64,000 nucleotides of DNA from Candidatus Venteria ishoeyi (GTDB lineage Bacteria > Pseudomonadota > Gammaproteobacteria > Beggiatoales > Beggiatoaceae). Under the pieces are notes generated by a model. The model had not been told where the DNA came from. It searched no databases and saw nothing but the letters and a program-made list of their open reading frames with translations. The stretch is taken from NCBI RefSeq assembly GCF_030378065.1, contig NZ_JAUCGJ010000021.1, positions 1 to 64,000 of the forward strand. Direction: 5' to 3'. Positions within the stretch are counted from its first letter, which is position 1; every line of letters begins with the position of its first letter. Shown here piece after piece: positions 8,275-17,908 of this stretch. The position numbers were made by a program, and so were the translations under genes.

Positions 8275-11200
8275 TTAAGCGCTTGCTGACGTACCCTGAT
8301 TTTCCTGCTTCATCTGCATCAAGGCGCGGCGGTAATCTACCGGCATGACTTTGATGAATTTTTCACGGTAATTAGCCCAGTTATCGAGGATTTCCTGAGC
8401 GCGTTCGCTGTTGGTGTAGCGATGATGATTTTCAATGAGTTTTTTCAAACGCGCTTCATCACCACAGGTCATGTCACGCAGTATGTCCACCCGTCCGTGC
8501 ATTTCCAGATCACCTTCCTGATGCGTTTTTTCCATCTCGGTTTCTTCTTCTGGAATCGGTTCCAGTTCCACCATAGATAGATTGCAGCGTTGCTCAAAAT
8601 CACCGACTTCATCCAGTACATACGCCACGCCACCGCTCATGCCCGCAGCAAAGTTGCGTCCGGTGTTGCCCAGTACCACGACCACGCCGCCAGTCATATA
8701 TTCACAGCAATGATCGCCAACGCCTTCAATCACCGCAATCGCACCGGAATTACGTACCGCGAAACGCTCGCCACCAACACCCCGGAAATAACATTCCCCG
8801 GTGATGGCACCGTATAACACGGTATTGCCGACAATGATGTTTCGCTCGGCAACAATCGGGCTTTCGCTTGGTGGATAAATGGCTATGCGCCCACCGCATA
8901 AGCCTTTACCGACATAATCATTGCCTTCTCCGGCAAGCTCTATGGTCACGCCTTGGGCGAGAAACGCGCCAAAGCTCTGGCCTGCGGTGCCTTTGGCTTT
9001 CACATAAATCGTGTCGTCTGGCAAACCGGTGTGACCGAAGTTACGCGCCACTTCACCGGAGAGCATAGCCCCAAAACTACGATTATAGTTGTAAATAGGC
9101 GTTTCTATCTGTACTGGTGTTTGATTTTCCAGCGCAGGTTTTGCCTGAGCGATCAACTGATGATCCACGGCCTTATCCAAGCCGTGATCCTGTAATTCAC
9201 TGTGGGAAATCGCCACTTCTTTATCCACTTTAGGGCGATGCAGCAGACGCGATAAATCCACGCCTTTGGCTTTCCAGTGCTCTATCGCCTGTTTGCTGTC
9301 GATAAAATCTGTACGTCCAATGATTTCATTGATGCTGGACATGCCTAACTCAGCCATGATGCGGCGGGCTTCTTCAGCAACGAAGAAGAAATAATTGACC
9401 ACATGTTCCGGTTTGCCGGTGAAGCGTTTGCGCAGTTCCGGGTCTTGGGTGGCAACGCCAACGGGGCAGGTGTTCAGATGACATTTACGCATCATGATAC
9501 AGCCTTCCGCAATCAGCGGCGCGGTGGCAAAGCCGAATTCATCCGCGCCTAACATCGCGCCGATAATGACATCGCGTCCGGTGCGCATGCCGCCATCCAC
9601 CTGCAAGGCAATACGACCACGCAGTTTGTTCAGCACCATAGTCTGCTGAGTTTCTGCCAGACCGATTTCCCAGGGTGAACCTGCGTGTTTAATCGAAGTA
9701 ACCGGGCTTGCGCCAGTGCCGCCGTCATAACCGGAAATAGTGATGTGATCGGCGTGGGCTTTGGAAACCCCGGCAGCTACAGTGCCAACACCGACTTCAG
9801 AAACCAGTTTCACGCTGATGCGGGCTTTTGGGTTGACGTTTTTCAGATCATGAATGAGCTGTGCAATATCTTCAATGGAATAAATATCATGATGCGGTGG
9901 TGGAGAAATCAGTCCCACGCCTGGGGTGGAGTGACGTACCTTGGCAATCACCTGATCCACTTTATGACCGGGTAACTGTCCACCTTCACCCGGTTTTGCA
10001 CCTTGTGAGATTTTAATCTGAATATCATCGGAATTAACCAGATATTCTGTGGTTACGCCAAAACGCCCGGAAGCCACCTGTTTGATGGCAGAGCGCATGG
10101 AATCACCATTATCCAGTGGTTTGAAACGCTCCGGCAATTCACCGCCTTCGCCGGTATTGGATTTGCCGCCAATGCGGTTCATGGCAATTGCCAGTGTGGT
10201 GTGCGCTTCAAAAGAAATCGAGCCAAACGACATTGCGCCGGTGGCAAAACGCTTGACAATTTCAGTAGCGGGTTCCACGTCTTCCAGCGGAATCGGGTCA
10301 CGATTGGATTTGAGTTGCATCAAACCACGAATGGTCAGCAGTTTTTCACTTTGCTCATTAATCGCTTTGGCAAAAGCATCATATTTTTGCTGTGCACTGG
10401 CACCGGGTTCACTGCGCACGGCGTGTTGCAGATCACTGATAGTTTTGGCATTCCATACGTGTTCTTCTCCACGAATACGGTAAGCGTATTCTCCGCCTAC
10501 ATCCAGGGCGTCACGATAAATCAAGGCATCGCCATAAGCCGCATGGTGACGGCCTACGGTTTCTTGCGCGATTTCTGCAAGGCCGGTACCTTCGATTGTG
10601 GTTTTGGTGCCGGTGAAATATTGCGCGATAAAGTCTGTGCGCAGGCCTACGGCATCAAAAATCTGTGCGCCACAATAAGACTGGTAGGTAGAAATGCCCA
10701 TTTTAGACATGACTTTTAACATGCCTTTGTTGACGGCTTTAATGTAACGTGAATGCGCTTCTTCTTCGCTGAGCTGTTCCGGCAACTGCGGCAGAATTGA
10801 AGATAAGGTATCAAATGCCAGATAAGGGTTGACCGCTTCCGCGCCAAAACCCGCCAGGGTACAGAAATGATGGACTTCGCGTGCTTCACCGGTTTCCACG
10901 ACCAGACCGGCAGAAGTGCGCAGGCCGCTGCGGATTAAGTGATGATGTACTGTGGAAGTCGCTAATAAAGCTGGAATCGCAATATGATCGGCATTCATTT
11001 TACGATCCGATAAAATCAGGATGTTATTACCTTCATTCACGGCAGTTTCAGCACTTTGACACAAAGTTTCCAGCGCACTTTCCATACCTTGCGCGCCTTG
11101 TTTTGCCGGATAACAAATATCCAGGGTTTTGGTACGGAAAGCGCCGCCAGTACGGGCTTCAATCTGGCGAATTTTCTCCAGATCGCCATTACTCAAAATC

Positions 11201-12912
11201 GGCTGATGTACTTCCAGGCGTTTATGGCCGCCACCACTGCCAAGATTTAACAGATTCGGGCGTGGGCCAATCAGTGACACCAGCGACATCACCAGTTCTT
11301 CACGGATGGGATCAATGGCGGGATTAGTCACCTGGGCAAAACCCTGTTTGAAATAGTCATATAACAAACGCGAACGATCCGATAATACGGCAATAGGGGT
11401 ATCAATACCCATAGAACCAATCGGGTCTTGACCGCTGAGCGCCATCGGCTGGATAAAGAATTTCAGATCTTCCTGAGTGAAACCAAAAGCCTGTTGCCGA
11501 TCCAGTAAGGTCTGCTGCGCAGGCGGCATGGCAGCCACTTCACTGGGTAATTTTTCCAGTTGTATCTGGGTGCTGTCCAGCCAGTTTTGATAAGGTTGTT
11601 TTTCACTCAATGCGGCTTTGATATCAACATCATCAATAATACGCCCCTGCTGTAAATCAACCAGGAACATTTTGCCGGGTTGCAAACGCCATTTTTTAAT
11701 AATTTTTTCTTCAGGAATTTGCAAAACACCCATTTCTGAAGCCATTACCACCAAGCCATCGTCAGTGATAAGATAACGTGCCGGGCGCAGGCCATTACGA
11801 TCTAATGTCGCCCCGATTTGCTGACCATCAGTGAATGCGACCGCTGCCGGGCCATCCCAAGGTTCCATCAAGGCTGCATGATATTCATAGAATGCGCGGC
11901 GTTTTTCATCCATTAAAGGATTACCGGCCCAGGCTTCCGGGATCAGTATCATCATCGCCTGCACCATGGAATAACCGCCCATCACCAGCAGTTCCAGCGC
12001 ATTGTCAAAACACGCGGAATCAGATTGATCGGCATCGATCAAAGGCCAGATTTTATCCAGGTCTTCACCCAGAATTTCTGAGGCCATGGCATGACGGCGT
12101 GCGCTCATCCAGTTGACATTGCCGCGCACGGTATTGATTTCACCATTGTGCGCAATCATACGAAATGGCTGCGCCAAATCCCAGGTGGGGAAGGTGTTAG
12201 TGGAAAAACGCTGGTGTACCAGAGCCAAGGCCGATACCATTTTTTCATCCAGCAAATCCAGGTAATAAACCCCCACCTGATTGGCTAATAACATGCCTTT
12301 ATAGAGCAAGGTACGGCAGGATAGAGAAGGGATAAAAAAGGTTTCACGCCCACCGATGCCCTGGCTTTCTACCGCGTGTTCCACCTGTTTGCGGATGACA
12401 AACAATTTGCGTTCAAAAACATTCTGATCGGCGCAGTTTGCGCCCTTGCCAATAAAGAGCTGGCGCACAACCGGCTCAGATTGTTTAACGCTTTCGCCTA
12501 GTGTGCTGTTATCGGTTGGCACATCGCGCCAGCCCAACAGGTTTTGTCCTTCCTGTTCCACATATTTTGCAATCAGATCTTCGCAACTGGCGCGTTTATC
12601 CAATTCCTGTGGCAGAAATACCATGCCCACGCCATATTCTCCGGCAGCGGGCAAATTGATATTAAATTCTTCGCAACAACTACGCAGAAATTCATCAGGT
12701 ATCTGGATTAAGATACCTGCGCCATCGCCTGCCAGAGGATCTGCGCCCACTGCACCACGATGGGTCAGGTTCTTCAGAATTTCCAGTCCCTGGGCAACAA
12801 TCGCATGACTTTTCTGGCCTTTAATATGCGCAACAAAACCAACGCCGCAGGCATCATGCTCATTAGCGGGATCATAAAGCCCCTGGGGGGACGGAAAAAC
12901 ACTGTGGGTCAT
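8275..12912 (-). CDS. gltB: Glutamate synthase large (alpha) subunit
   Basis: 1545 residues, full length for NADPH-GOGAT alpha. The mature N-terminus is expected at Cys22 in DACGVGF, the glutaminase nucleophile, after a short propeptide. The order is class-II glutaminase (22-430), central domain, FMN-binding synthase barrel with the cysteine-rich 3Fe-4S segment ([20 protein letters not shown]), and the C-terminal GXGXG beta-helix. It makes two glutamates from glutamine and 2-oxoglutarate. GAGG lies seven bases before ATG 12912. The small subunit gene gltD is not adjacent, which is unusual, and must be elsewhere if the enzyme is NADPH-dependent. A PII gene (glnB) is 18 kb away. Confidence 0.97.
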   Translation of the reverse strand: MTHSVFPSPQGLYDPANEHDACGVGFVAHIKGQKSHAIVAQGLEILKNLTHRGAVGADPLAGDGAGILIQIPDEFLRSCCEEFNINLPAAGEYGVGMVFLPQELDKRASCEDLIAKYVEQEGQNLLGWRDVPTDNSTLGESVKQSEPVVRQLFIGKGANCADQNVFERKLFVIRKQVEHAVESQGIGGRETFFIPSLSCRTLLYKGMLLANQVGVYYLDLLDEKMVSALALVHQRFSTNTFPTWDLAQPFRMIAHNGEINTVRGNVNWMSARRHAMASEILGEDLDKIWPLIDADQSDSACFDNALELLVMGGYSMVQAMMILIPEAWAGNPLMDEKRRAFYEYHAALMEPWDGPAAVAFTDGQQIGATLDRNGLRPARYLITDDGLVVMASEMGVLQIPEEKIIKKWRLQPGKMFLVDLQQGRIIDDVDIKAALSEKQPYQNWLDSTQIQLEKLPSEVAAMPPAQQTLLDRQQAFGFTQEDLKFFIQPMALSGQDPIGSMGIDTPIAVLSDRSRLLYDYFKQGFAQVTNPAIDPIREELVMSLVSLIGPRPNLLNLGSGGGHKRLEVHQPILSNGDLEKIRQIEARTGGAFRTKTLDICYPAKQGAQGMESALETLCQSAETAVNEGNNILILSDRKMNADHIAIPALLATSTVHHHLIRSGLRTSAGLVVETGEAREVHHFCTLAGFGAEAVNPYLAFDTLSSILPQLPEQLSEEEAHSRYIKAVNKGMLKVMSKMGISTYQSYCGAQIFDAVGLRTDFIAQYFTGTKTTIEGTGLAEIAQETVGRHHAAYGDALIYRDALDVGGEYAYRIRGEEHVWNAKTISDLQHAVRSEPGASAQQKYDAFAKAINEQSEKLLTIRGLMQLKSNRDPIPLEDVEPATEIVKRFATGAMSFGSISFEAHTTLAIAMNRIGGKSNTGEGGELPERFKPLDNGDSMRSAIKQVASGRFGVTTEYLVNSDDIQIKISQGAKPGEGGQLPGHKVDQVIAKVRHSTPGVGLISPPPHHDIYSIEDIAQLIHDLKNVNPKARISVKLVSEVGVGTVAAGVSKAHADHITISGYDGGTGASPVTSIKHAGSPWEIGLAETQQTMVLNKLRGRIALQVDGGMRTGRDVIIGAMLGADEFGFATAPLIAEGCIMMRKCHLNTCPVGVATQDPELRKRFTGKPEHVVNYFFFVAEEARRIMAELGMSSINEIIGRTDFIDSKQAIEHWKAKGVDLSRLLHRPKVDKEVAISHSELQDHGLDKAVDHQLIAQAKPALENQTPVQIETPIYNYNRSFGAMLSGEVARNFGHTGLPDDTIYVKAKGTAGQSFGAFLAQGVTIELAGEGNDYVGKGLCGGRIAIYPPSESPIVAERNIIVGNTVLYGAITGECYFRGVGGERFAVRNSGAIAVIEGVGDHCCEYMTGGVVVVLGNTGRNFAAGMSGGVAYVLDEVGDFEQRCNLSMVELEPIPEEETEMEKTHQEGDLEMHGRVDILRDMTCGDEARLKKLIENHHRYTNSERAQEILDNWANYREKFIKVMPVDYRRALMQMKQENQGTSASA

Positions 12913-13282
12913 CTGAATACCTCATTGAAAAACATAGATAAAGCGATAATTTAGGCTATTTGTGAGAATAAATGCACTATTCACAGACAGCCTTCACCCT
13001 GCCTCAGGGCAAAATGGGGTTATTATACATGTTTTTTTTGAAGTCGTGGTTATCAAGCTCAGCCAGTTTTTAATGGATTTTTACTGGTTTTTTTCAGGAA
13101 TTCAGCACCGAAAATATAAAGATATAAATCAATGTGTTGAAATAATAGGGGGGGAATATTTTTCAGGGTATTTTTGGTGCAGCGATTCAGAACCCTCATC
13201 AATTATTTCATTAGATTGATAAAGCAGTTTATAACGGGCAAGGGTCGGCCTCTCCACAACCTCAGAAGTCTGTTTTGGTGTA

Positions 13283-13455
13283 TAGGAGCGAGAATTTTAT
13301 AACTTCAGCAACTTGGCTGGTCTTTTTCTCCATTTTCTGTGTTCCGCCTGTTTGGACTTAGGCAGTTACATAGCTTGCTATGCGCCTGTTTTCACGCCTT
13401 GAAAATGAATAAAAATCCTGCGCCCAGTTTCTGTATTTATTTTATCCTCACTCCA
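13283..13455 (+). repeat. MITE-like element, copy 1
   Basis: About 173 bp, starting AGGAGCGAGAATTTTATAAC and ending TTATCCTCACTCC, with imperfect terminal inverted repeats (GGAGYGAGRAT). It matches 17721-17882 in the same orientation and 59724-59899 in the opposite one. It lies in the 845-bp gap between gltB and the tRNA-fMet gene. No credible protein is encoded. The 103-codon frame at 13378-13689 runs partly through the element and is not supported. The rest of the gap (12913-13282) holds no gene that I can support. Confidence 0.7.
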
Positions 13456-13637
13456 TATTGATGTCGGGTTGTGGATTATGTGGTGGTTTATGAGCTTTGC
13501 CACATCAAGCAGCATGATCATTCCTCGCAGTTCTGGAAGTGTGTAGCACAGGTAATTCCTGACTATCTGGAATGCAAGGCGTGGTTGAAGGTAAATGCTC
13601 AGAATTTGGAAACCTGACGCTTTAACGAATATTGGTG

Positions 13638-13682
13638 CAAGAATTGGCGCAGGATTTTTGTTCGCATTCAAGGTGCGAAAAA
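13638..13682 (-). repeat. Partial MITE-like element, inverted
   Basis: This stretch (GGCGCAGGATTTTTGTTCGC...) matches the internal part of the element at 59751-59795 and so is inverted relative to copy 1. The two may bound a decayed larger element of about 400 bp. Confidence 0.5.
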
Positions 13683-13690
13683 AAAACATA

Positions 13691-13726
13691 AAAAAACCCG
13701 CAAAGCATTATGCTTTGCGGGTTTTT
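13691..13726 (-). terminator. Rho-independent terminator of tRNA-fMet
   Basis: Perfect stem AAAAAACCCGCAAAGCA / TGCTTTGCGGGTTTTT with a three-base loop, followed by the T-run on the minus strand. It lies about 30 bases past the tRNA 3' end. It would also work for transcripts on the plus strand. Confidence 0.85.
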
Positions 13727-13757
13727 AGGTATTCTGACACAGTGTAAAACTGTGAAT

Positions 13758-13834
13758 TGGTAGCGGGGGCAGGATTTGAACCTGCGACCTTCGGGTTATG
13801 AGCCCGACGAGCTGCCAGACTGCTCCACCCCGCA
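13758..13834 (-). tRNA. Initiator tRNA-fMet (CAU)
   Basis: 77 nt with CCA encoded (TGG at 13758-13760). The anticodon CAU is at 13798-13800. Three consecutive G:C pairs in the anticodon stem (GGG/CCC) and an unpaired 1:72 position mark it as initiator rather than elongator. Here 1:72 is U:U instead of the usual C:A. The D and T arms and the rest of the acceptor stem are canonical. It is flanked by its own consensus promoter and terminator, so it is a single-gene unit. Confidence 0.95.
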
Positions 13835-13871
13835 ACACTATTTCTTACATGCTCGTCTTGAAGAAGCGGTA

Positions 13872-13900
13872 ATTATAGGTATACTCGGATAGCTTGTCAA
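13872..13900 (-). promoter_or_regulatory. Perfect sigma-70 consensus promoter of tRNA-fMet
   Basis: Read on the minus strand: TTGACA (13895-13900), 17-base spacer, TATAAT (13872-13877). Both hexamers match the consensus at all positions. Transcription should begin about 30 bases before the tRNA. Confidence 0.85.
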
Positions 13901-13936
13901 CGTTTATTTTCATATAAATTAAAATTCAGGTTATTT

Positions 13937-14767
13937 ATGCAAAATTCTGTCATGACTTCATCAACAACTTCAGAACAGGCCGCCTCAGAAAGTGTGCTAT
14001 CTCAAGTGTCCGTCATTCTCATCACCCACAATGAAGCCCATAATATCCAGGACTGTCTGGCATCCGTGTCCTGGGCAGGGGAAATTATTATTGTTGATTC
14101 CGGCAGCACCGATGCAACCCTGACTTTGGCGCAAGCTTACAATCCTCGTATACAGCAAACCGACTGGCCCGGTTTTGGCAAACAGAAAAACCGCGCGCTG
14201 GATCTGGCAAGTAAACCCTGGGTGCTTTCTATTGATGCGGATGAACGGGTTTCCTCAGAACTGAAACAGGAAATTGAGCAGGTGCTGGAAAATCCACAGG
14301 CTTGCAATGGCTGGCATATTCCCCGCCTGTCCACTTATTGTGGTCGTTTTATGCATCATGGCGGCTGGTATCCTGATTATGTGTTGCGTTTATTTAAACG
14401 TGAGACCGCGCATTTTAGTGATCTGCCCGTACATGAAAAGCTGGAAATACAACAGGGTAAAATTGGCAGGCTCAAAAACCCCTTATTACATTATTCATTT
14501 CCCGATCTGGAAACGGTATTGAATAAAGTCAATCACTACTCCACGGCAGGCGCGGAAAGTTATGCACAGCAAGGTAAAAGTGGCGGTTTGCGTAAAGCGG
14601 TTTTGCACGGTTTATGGACATTTATCCGTACCTATTTTTTACGGCTGGGTTTTTTAGATGGGCGGGAAGGGTTTATGCTGGCGGTTTCTAATGCCGAAGG
14701 TGTGTATTATCGCTATCTGAAATTATCTTTTAATTTCCAGACAGGTAATGAGAAGACTGAACACTAA
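13937..14767 (+). CDS. Family 2 glycosyltransferase, WaaE/KdtX-like
   Basis: 276 residues. GT-A fold: the nucleotide-binding start (VSVILITHNEAHNIQDCLAS) lies at about 25-45, the acidic site IIIVDSGSTDAT follows, and the metal-binding DAD is in LSIDADERVS. The pattern LSIDADE with RALDLASKPWV is that of the WaaE/KdtX group, which adds a sugar to lipopolysaccharide inner core, so an LPS or surface-glycan role at the inner membrane is likely. ATG 13937 is taken as start; ATG 13952 is also possible. It is divergent from tRNA-fMet and stands alone. Confidence 0.8.
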   Translation: MQNSVMTSSTTSEQAASESVLSQVSVILITHNEAHNIQDCLASVSWAGEIIIVDSGSTDATLTLAQAYNPRIQQTDWPGFGKQKNRALDLASKPWVLSIDADERVSSELKQEIEQVLENPQACNGWHIPRLSTYCGRFMHHGGWYPDYVLRLFKRETAHFSDLPVHEKLEIQQGKIGRLKNPLLHYSFPDLETVLNKVNHYSTAGAESYAQQGKSGGLRKAVLHGLWTFIRTYFLRLGFLDGREGFMLAVSNAEGVYYRYLKLSFNFQTGNEKTEH

Positions 14768-14881
14768 AAAATAAGAATTTTATAATACTCGACTATCAAG
14801 GATTTTAAATTTAACAATTTTCAGTAAATGAGCATCTAATTTATAGATAGTCCTGCCTGATTCAGGAGAAAACCGATACTC

Positions 14882-15046
14882 TTTACCAAACCACTACCCT
14901 TCATCAGCAAATTTATTGATGAACTTAATCAAGGCATCCAAGAACTTAGACCAAATCGCAAGCTGTCAAAAAACCAATGTTGGTGGCTAAGCTTTTGCCT
15001 GAGAGTCGAGTTAAATGCCATCAAGGTTGCGACAGCTATTCCGTAG
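14882..15046 (+). pseudogene. Transposase N-terminal remnant
   Basis: In the 420-bp gap after the glycosyltransferase, one frame reads PLPFISKFIDELNQGIQELR and then a Trp-rich helix (QCWWLSFCLRVELNA) before a TAG at 15044. From memory this resembles the start of a DDE transposase family whose members read FIxxLNQxIQELxP and WLAFCL. It has no clear start and no catalytic domain, so it is a relic. The hairpin ATGAAATATCCGGG at 15134-15189 may be an end of the same element. Confidence 0.4.
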
Positions 15047-15133
15047 CATGTTTGCGCTACGGATTTTCCAGTGTGTGTTGGATATAGAGCATGGATACCA
15101 GATTTCATGTATAAGCAGGTGCATACTGTCATT

Positions 15134-15189
15134 AGCCCGGATATTTCATAAATATGCTCATGCCCTTGCTTCATGAAATATCCGGGTTA
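15134..15189. repeat. Inverted repeat, possible IS end and terminator
   Basis: Arms AGCCCGGATATTTCAT (15134-15149) and ATGAAATATCCGGGTTA (15173-15189) pair almost perfectly. The stop codon of the small membrane protein gene (15187-15189) lies within the right arm. The hairpin may therefore end the cytochrome operon transcript. Confidence 0.6.
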
Positions 15190-15438
15190 GTGTTCGCAAT
15201 CTTTCAACTTATCCCGCATACCAGGCAACACAGTCAGCAGATAAGTGCTAACCAGAATCAACGGTGCAAACAGCAACAATGAAAAACCGGCAAGCAATAT
15301 AATAAAATTCATATAAAACAATGTTGGTACAATATTGGTTGCCGCCAGGATCATTAATATACTGAAAATAAAAAAGATGAATGAAACCACCACGCCTTCG
15401 CGCATGGTTTTACAGCCAATCAATAATAACTTTCTCAT
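15187..15438 (-). CDS. Small two-helix membrane protein of cytochrome operon
   Basis: 83 residues with two hydrophobic helices (about 15-35 and 42-70) separated by a short loop and followed by a basic tail. The ATG overlaps the stop of the NapC-like gene (ATGA arrangement), so it is co-translated with it. No family recognised. The position suggests an assembly or anchoring subunit for the cytochrome complex. The length and the overlap support a real gene rather than a chance frame. Confidence 0.6.
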   Translation of the reverse strand: MRKLLLIGCKTMREGVVVSFIFFIFSILMILAATNIVPTLFYMNFIILLAGFSLLLFAPLILVSTYLLTVLPGMRDKLKDCEH

Positions 15439-16076
15439 TGTGTTTCATCCTGGTTATTTTTCATTAACTTTGCTGCCGTGCCAGGGCTTAGCTTAAATTC
15501 CTGTTCTATCATCTGGTTCCAGGCCTCGCGCTTAAAGGTTTTTTCATGGGGGATTTTGCGATGTACCAGATTATAGTGGCAATCAATGCAGCTTTTACCC
15601 TCAGTTTCCTGCTGATGAATCTGCTGTGTGGCTGGGCGCATACCGTTAATGGCATCCTGTACATGACAACGCTTGCAGGTGGCTGAGTCGCTGTCCTTAA
15701 ACCACTTGCGTGCGGCAAAAGCAGCATCCGGTAAGTGTAAAGCACTGACCACCGGATCGTCATAATTTGCACCAAAAATTTGTTTCAGTAAGTCCTTGCC
15801 ACCGATAAAATGATCCCAGGTGGCGGCAAATACGCCTTCGGAAACGTGACAATCACCACAATCAGCGCGCACACCGGATGTCGGCATATAATGCGCTGAC
15901 TGGTAATAAGGTTCGGCAACCAGTTGCATGGAATGACAAGTGGTGCAGAATTGTTCGGTGCCGGTGTAGTGATCAAACTCAATCAAGGCCAGGATAAAAC
16001 CCATGCCGAACAGGCCACCAATCAGGGATGCAATCAGTACATGTTGGGTGATAAATTCAGGTAATTTAAGTTTCAT
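15435..16076 (-). CDS. NapC/NirT/NrfH-type tetraheme quinol-oxidising cytochrome c
   Basis: 213 residues from ATG 16076, four bases after the octaheme gene stop, with GGGA upstream. One N-terminal membrane anchor (about 10-32) is followed by four CXXCH haem sites: CTTCH, CGDCH, CKRCH and CIDCH. The spacing and the motif CHSMQLVAEPYYQSAHY fit the NapC/NirT family, which takes electrons from the quinol pool and passes them to a periplasmic reductase. Pairing with an octaheme HAO-like partner recalls the hao-cycX arrangement of Epsilonproteobacteria. It probably delivers electrons to the protein at 16081-17544. Confidence 0.88.
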   Translation of the reverse strand: MKLKLPEFITQHVLIASLIGGLFGMGFILALIEFDHYTGTEQFCTTCHSMQLVAEPYYQSAHYMPTSGVRADCGDCHVSEGVFAATWDHFIGGKDLLKQIFGANYDDPVVSALHLPDAAFAARKWFKDSDSATCKRCHVQDAINGMRPATQQIHQQETEGKSCIDCHYNLVHRKIPHEKTFKREAWNQMIEQEFKLSPGTAAKLMKNNQDETQ

Positions 16077-16080
16077 GCGC

Positions 16081-17544
16081 TTATTTCCCTGTATTTTGTG
16101 TATTTTCAGCGGTTTCCGCCCCAATTGCATCCTCAATTGCATCCTTGGCTGCATCGGTTTCACCCGTGTATTTTTGCAATAAACGCAAGGCTTCTTGTTC
16201 ACCCACTAAAGCTTTTAACTGATTTGTCCAATCGCCATCAAAGCGTTTCGCAACACGATGCATACCTTCTGTCCAGGCTTGAGTTGGGCTGGCCATTGCC
16301 GCGCCATGACGCGCACGAATACCATCATCGTGCCACAGTTGCCAATAATGCTGCTCTAAAGGCTCATCTAGTTTTTCAGGTGTGAGTTTTCCCTGCGCAT
16401 ACAAGTCTTGCATAATGGCGGCTGCGGGTTTGGCATATTTTTCGTTGTAATGTTTGACGAAATTATCAAAGTTACGCATAAAACCCTGGGTAAAACCTTT
16501 GCTGTGGCATTCAATGCATACTTTGCTCATGATTTGCCGCCGCCGTTTTGGGGATGCCACGGCTTTGACTTTTGCCATGCTGCCATCAACTTTTGCCAAT
16601 GCTGCACCACGCTTGGGCGCAGGTTCTGACTCAGCCACTTCGCGGCGATCACCGTCGGCAAAAATAACCAGACTTTGTTTTTCAGAAATTGGTGTGCTGA
16701 GTTCCCAGGCGCTGCGCATACTCACATCATGACTGGATTTGATACCGGGTGCGGCGCTCATGTGGCAGGTCACGCAAGTTGGGGCTGCGGCGTAATCTTT
16801 ACCCGTAACCCATTGTTCGCTGTCTAAATTCATGTCTGCGCGATGGCTCTGGTACAGCATACCGTGTTTAGAGCTGGCATAACTCTCCGTGTCAGGTGAT
16901 TCTGAGCCGCTATGACACCAGGCGCAGGCTTGCGGGTCACGGGCTTGTGCTTTGGAAAAACTGTGTCGTCCATGACAGGCCGAGCAAGAACCGATAGAAC
17001 CATCGGGGTTGATGCGTCCAATACCGGTATTAGGCCAGGAATCTGGTGCTATCGTACCATCAGCTTTCACGGTGACGCGAGTGCCATGACAATCCGTGCA
17101 ACCGGCTTGTTTGAGTCCCTGCCCATCATTTTTCTGAGCCAGTTTGGGAAATTTTTGCTCCAAATGCAACAGGGCTTTGTTATGTGTTGAAGCCGTGGCT
17201 TCTTGCGTTTCAGTTTGATGGCAGCGTCCACAATCTTTGGGTGACACAATTGTGGCTATCACTTCGCCTTCATGTTCAAACGCATCGGCATCACCGGCAT
17301 CGGCCTGGTGACAGTCAAAGCAATTTACTTTGGCCTGGGCATGGGCGCTTTGCTGCCATTGATGGGTCAGACCCGCAGAGGATTTTTGATGACAACTGAT
17401 GCAGCTTTTGCCTTGTGCTAATCCCCAGTTTGCAGGGTCTAAGGTGACTTTAACGGCATAAACAGGAAATGTCAGCAGGGTTGCCAACATGAAAATAAAT
17501 GTTTGAATGAAATAGGGGGGTTGCGTTTTGTTCCATGATTGCAT
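16081..17544 (-). CDS. Octaheme cytochrome c, hydroxylamine oxidoreductase family
   Basis: 487 residues from ATG 17544 (AGGA ten bases upstream, then a signal peptide ending VYA). Eight CXXCH sites begin at about residues 48, 75, 105, 149, 187, 207, 257 and 343. The segment CSACHGRHSFSKAQARDP and the following SSKHGM are hallmarks of the HAO family, as is the helical C-terminus after haem 8. In HAO of ammonia oxidisers a Tyr cross-links the catalytic haem. In the matching region here (RARHGAAMASPTQAW) I see no Tyr, which fits the reductive, Tyr-less group that converts nitrite or hydroxylamine to ammonia. This alignment is from memory. Periplasmic; first gene of a three-gene operon with the NapC-like donor. 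Confidence 0.85.
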   Translation of the reverse strand: MQSWNKTQPPYFIQTFIFMLATLLTFPVYAVKVTLDPANWGLAQGKSCISCHQKSSAGLTHQWQQSAHAQAKVNCFDCHQADAGDADAFEHEGEVIATIVSPKDCGRCHQTETQEATASTHNKALLHLEQKFPKLAQKNDGQGLKQAGCTDCHGTRVTVKADGTIAPDSWPNTGIGRINPDGSIGSCSACHGRHSFSKAQARDPQACAWCHSGSESPDTESYASSKHGMLYQSHRADMNLDSEQWVTGKDYAAAPTCVTCHMSAAPGIKSSHDVSMRSAWELSTPISEKQSLVIFADGDRREVAESEPAPKRGAALAKVDGSMAKVKAVASPKRRRQIMSKVCIECHSKGFTQGFMRNFDNFVKHYNEKYAKPAAAIMQDLYAQGKLTPEKLDEPLEQHYWQLWHDDGIRARHGAAMASPTQAWTEGMHRVAKRFDGDWTNQLKALVGEQEALRLLQKYTGETDAAKDAIEDAIGAETAENTQNTGK

Positions 17545-17720
17545 TATTTTTGTCCTTTTTTGGCTTTTATTTTCTCGTTTGCTAAAGAAACTATCATCAG
17601 TGCTTATTATTTTCAATCTAAAATATTAAAATAAAGTACATGGAAATATTATTAAATTCTAATACTTATTGACAGAATAACCCCAATTCATGCACATTAG
17701 GCCTGCGTTACATTAGTGCT

Positions 17721-17882
17721 TAGGAGTGAGAATTTTATAACTTCAGCAACCTGGCTGGTTTTTTTCTCCATTTTCTACGTTATGAAAACCGTTACATAGC
17801 TTGCTATATGCCTGTTTTCACGCCTTGAAAATGAATAAAAATTCTGTACCCAGTTTCTGCATTTATTTCATCCTCACTCCTT
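17721..17882 (+). repeat. MITE-like element, copy 2
   Basis: About 162 bp with ends TAGGAGTGAGAATTTTATAA and CATCCTCACTCCTTA. It is near-identical to copy 1 apart from a roughly 10-bp internal deletion. It fills nearly half of the 364-bp gap between the divergent octaheme and c554-like genes and ends 26 bp before the latter's ATG. The rest of the gap is AT-rich with no further gene. Confidence 0.75.
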
Positions 17883-17908
17883 AATAAAAAACTTCACAGG
17901 AGGAAGTT

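Noticed and set aside
12962-13219. 85-codon plus-strand open frame after gltB
   Set aside because: No ribosome site, no recognisable family, and AT-rich low-complexity residues; it appears to be a chance frame.
13378-13689. 103-codon minus-strand open frame between gltB and tRNA-fMet
   Set aside because: It runs through the MITE-like element and its inverted fragment; both ends translate repeat DNA.
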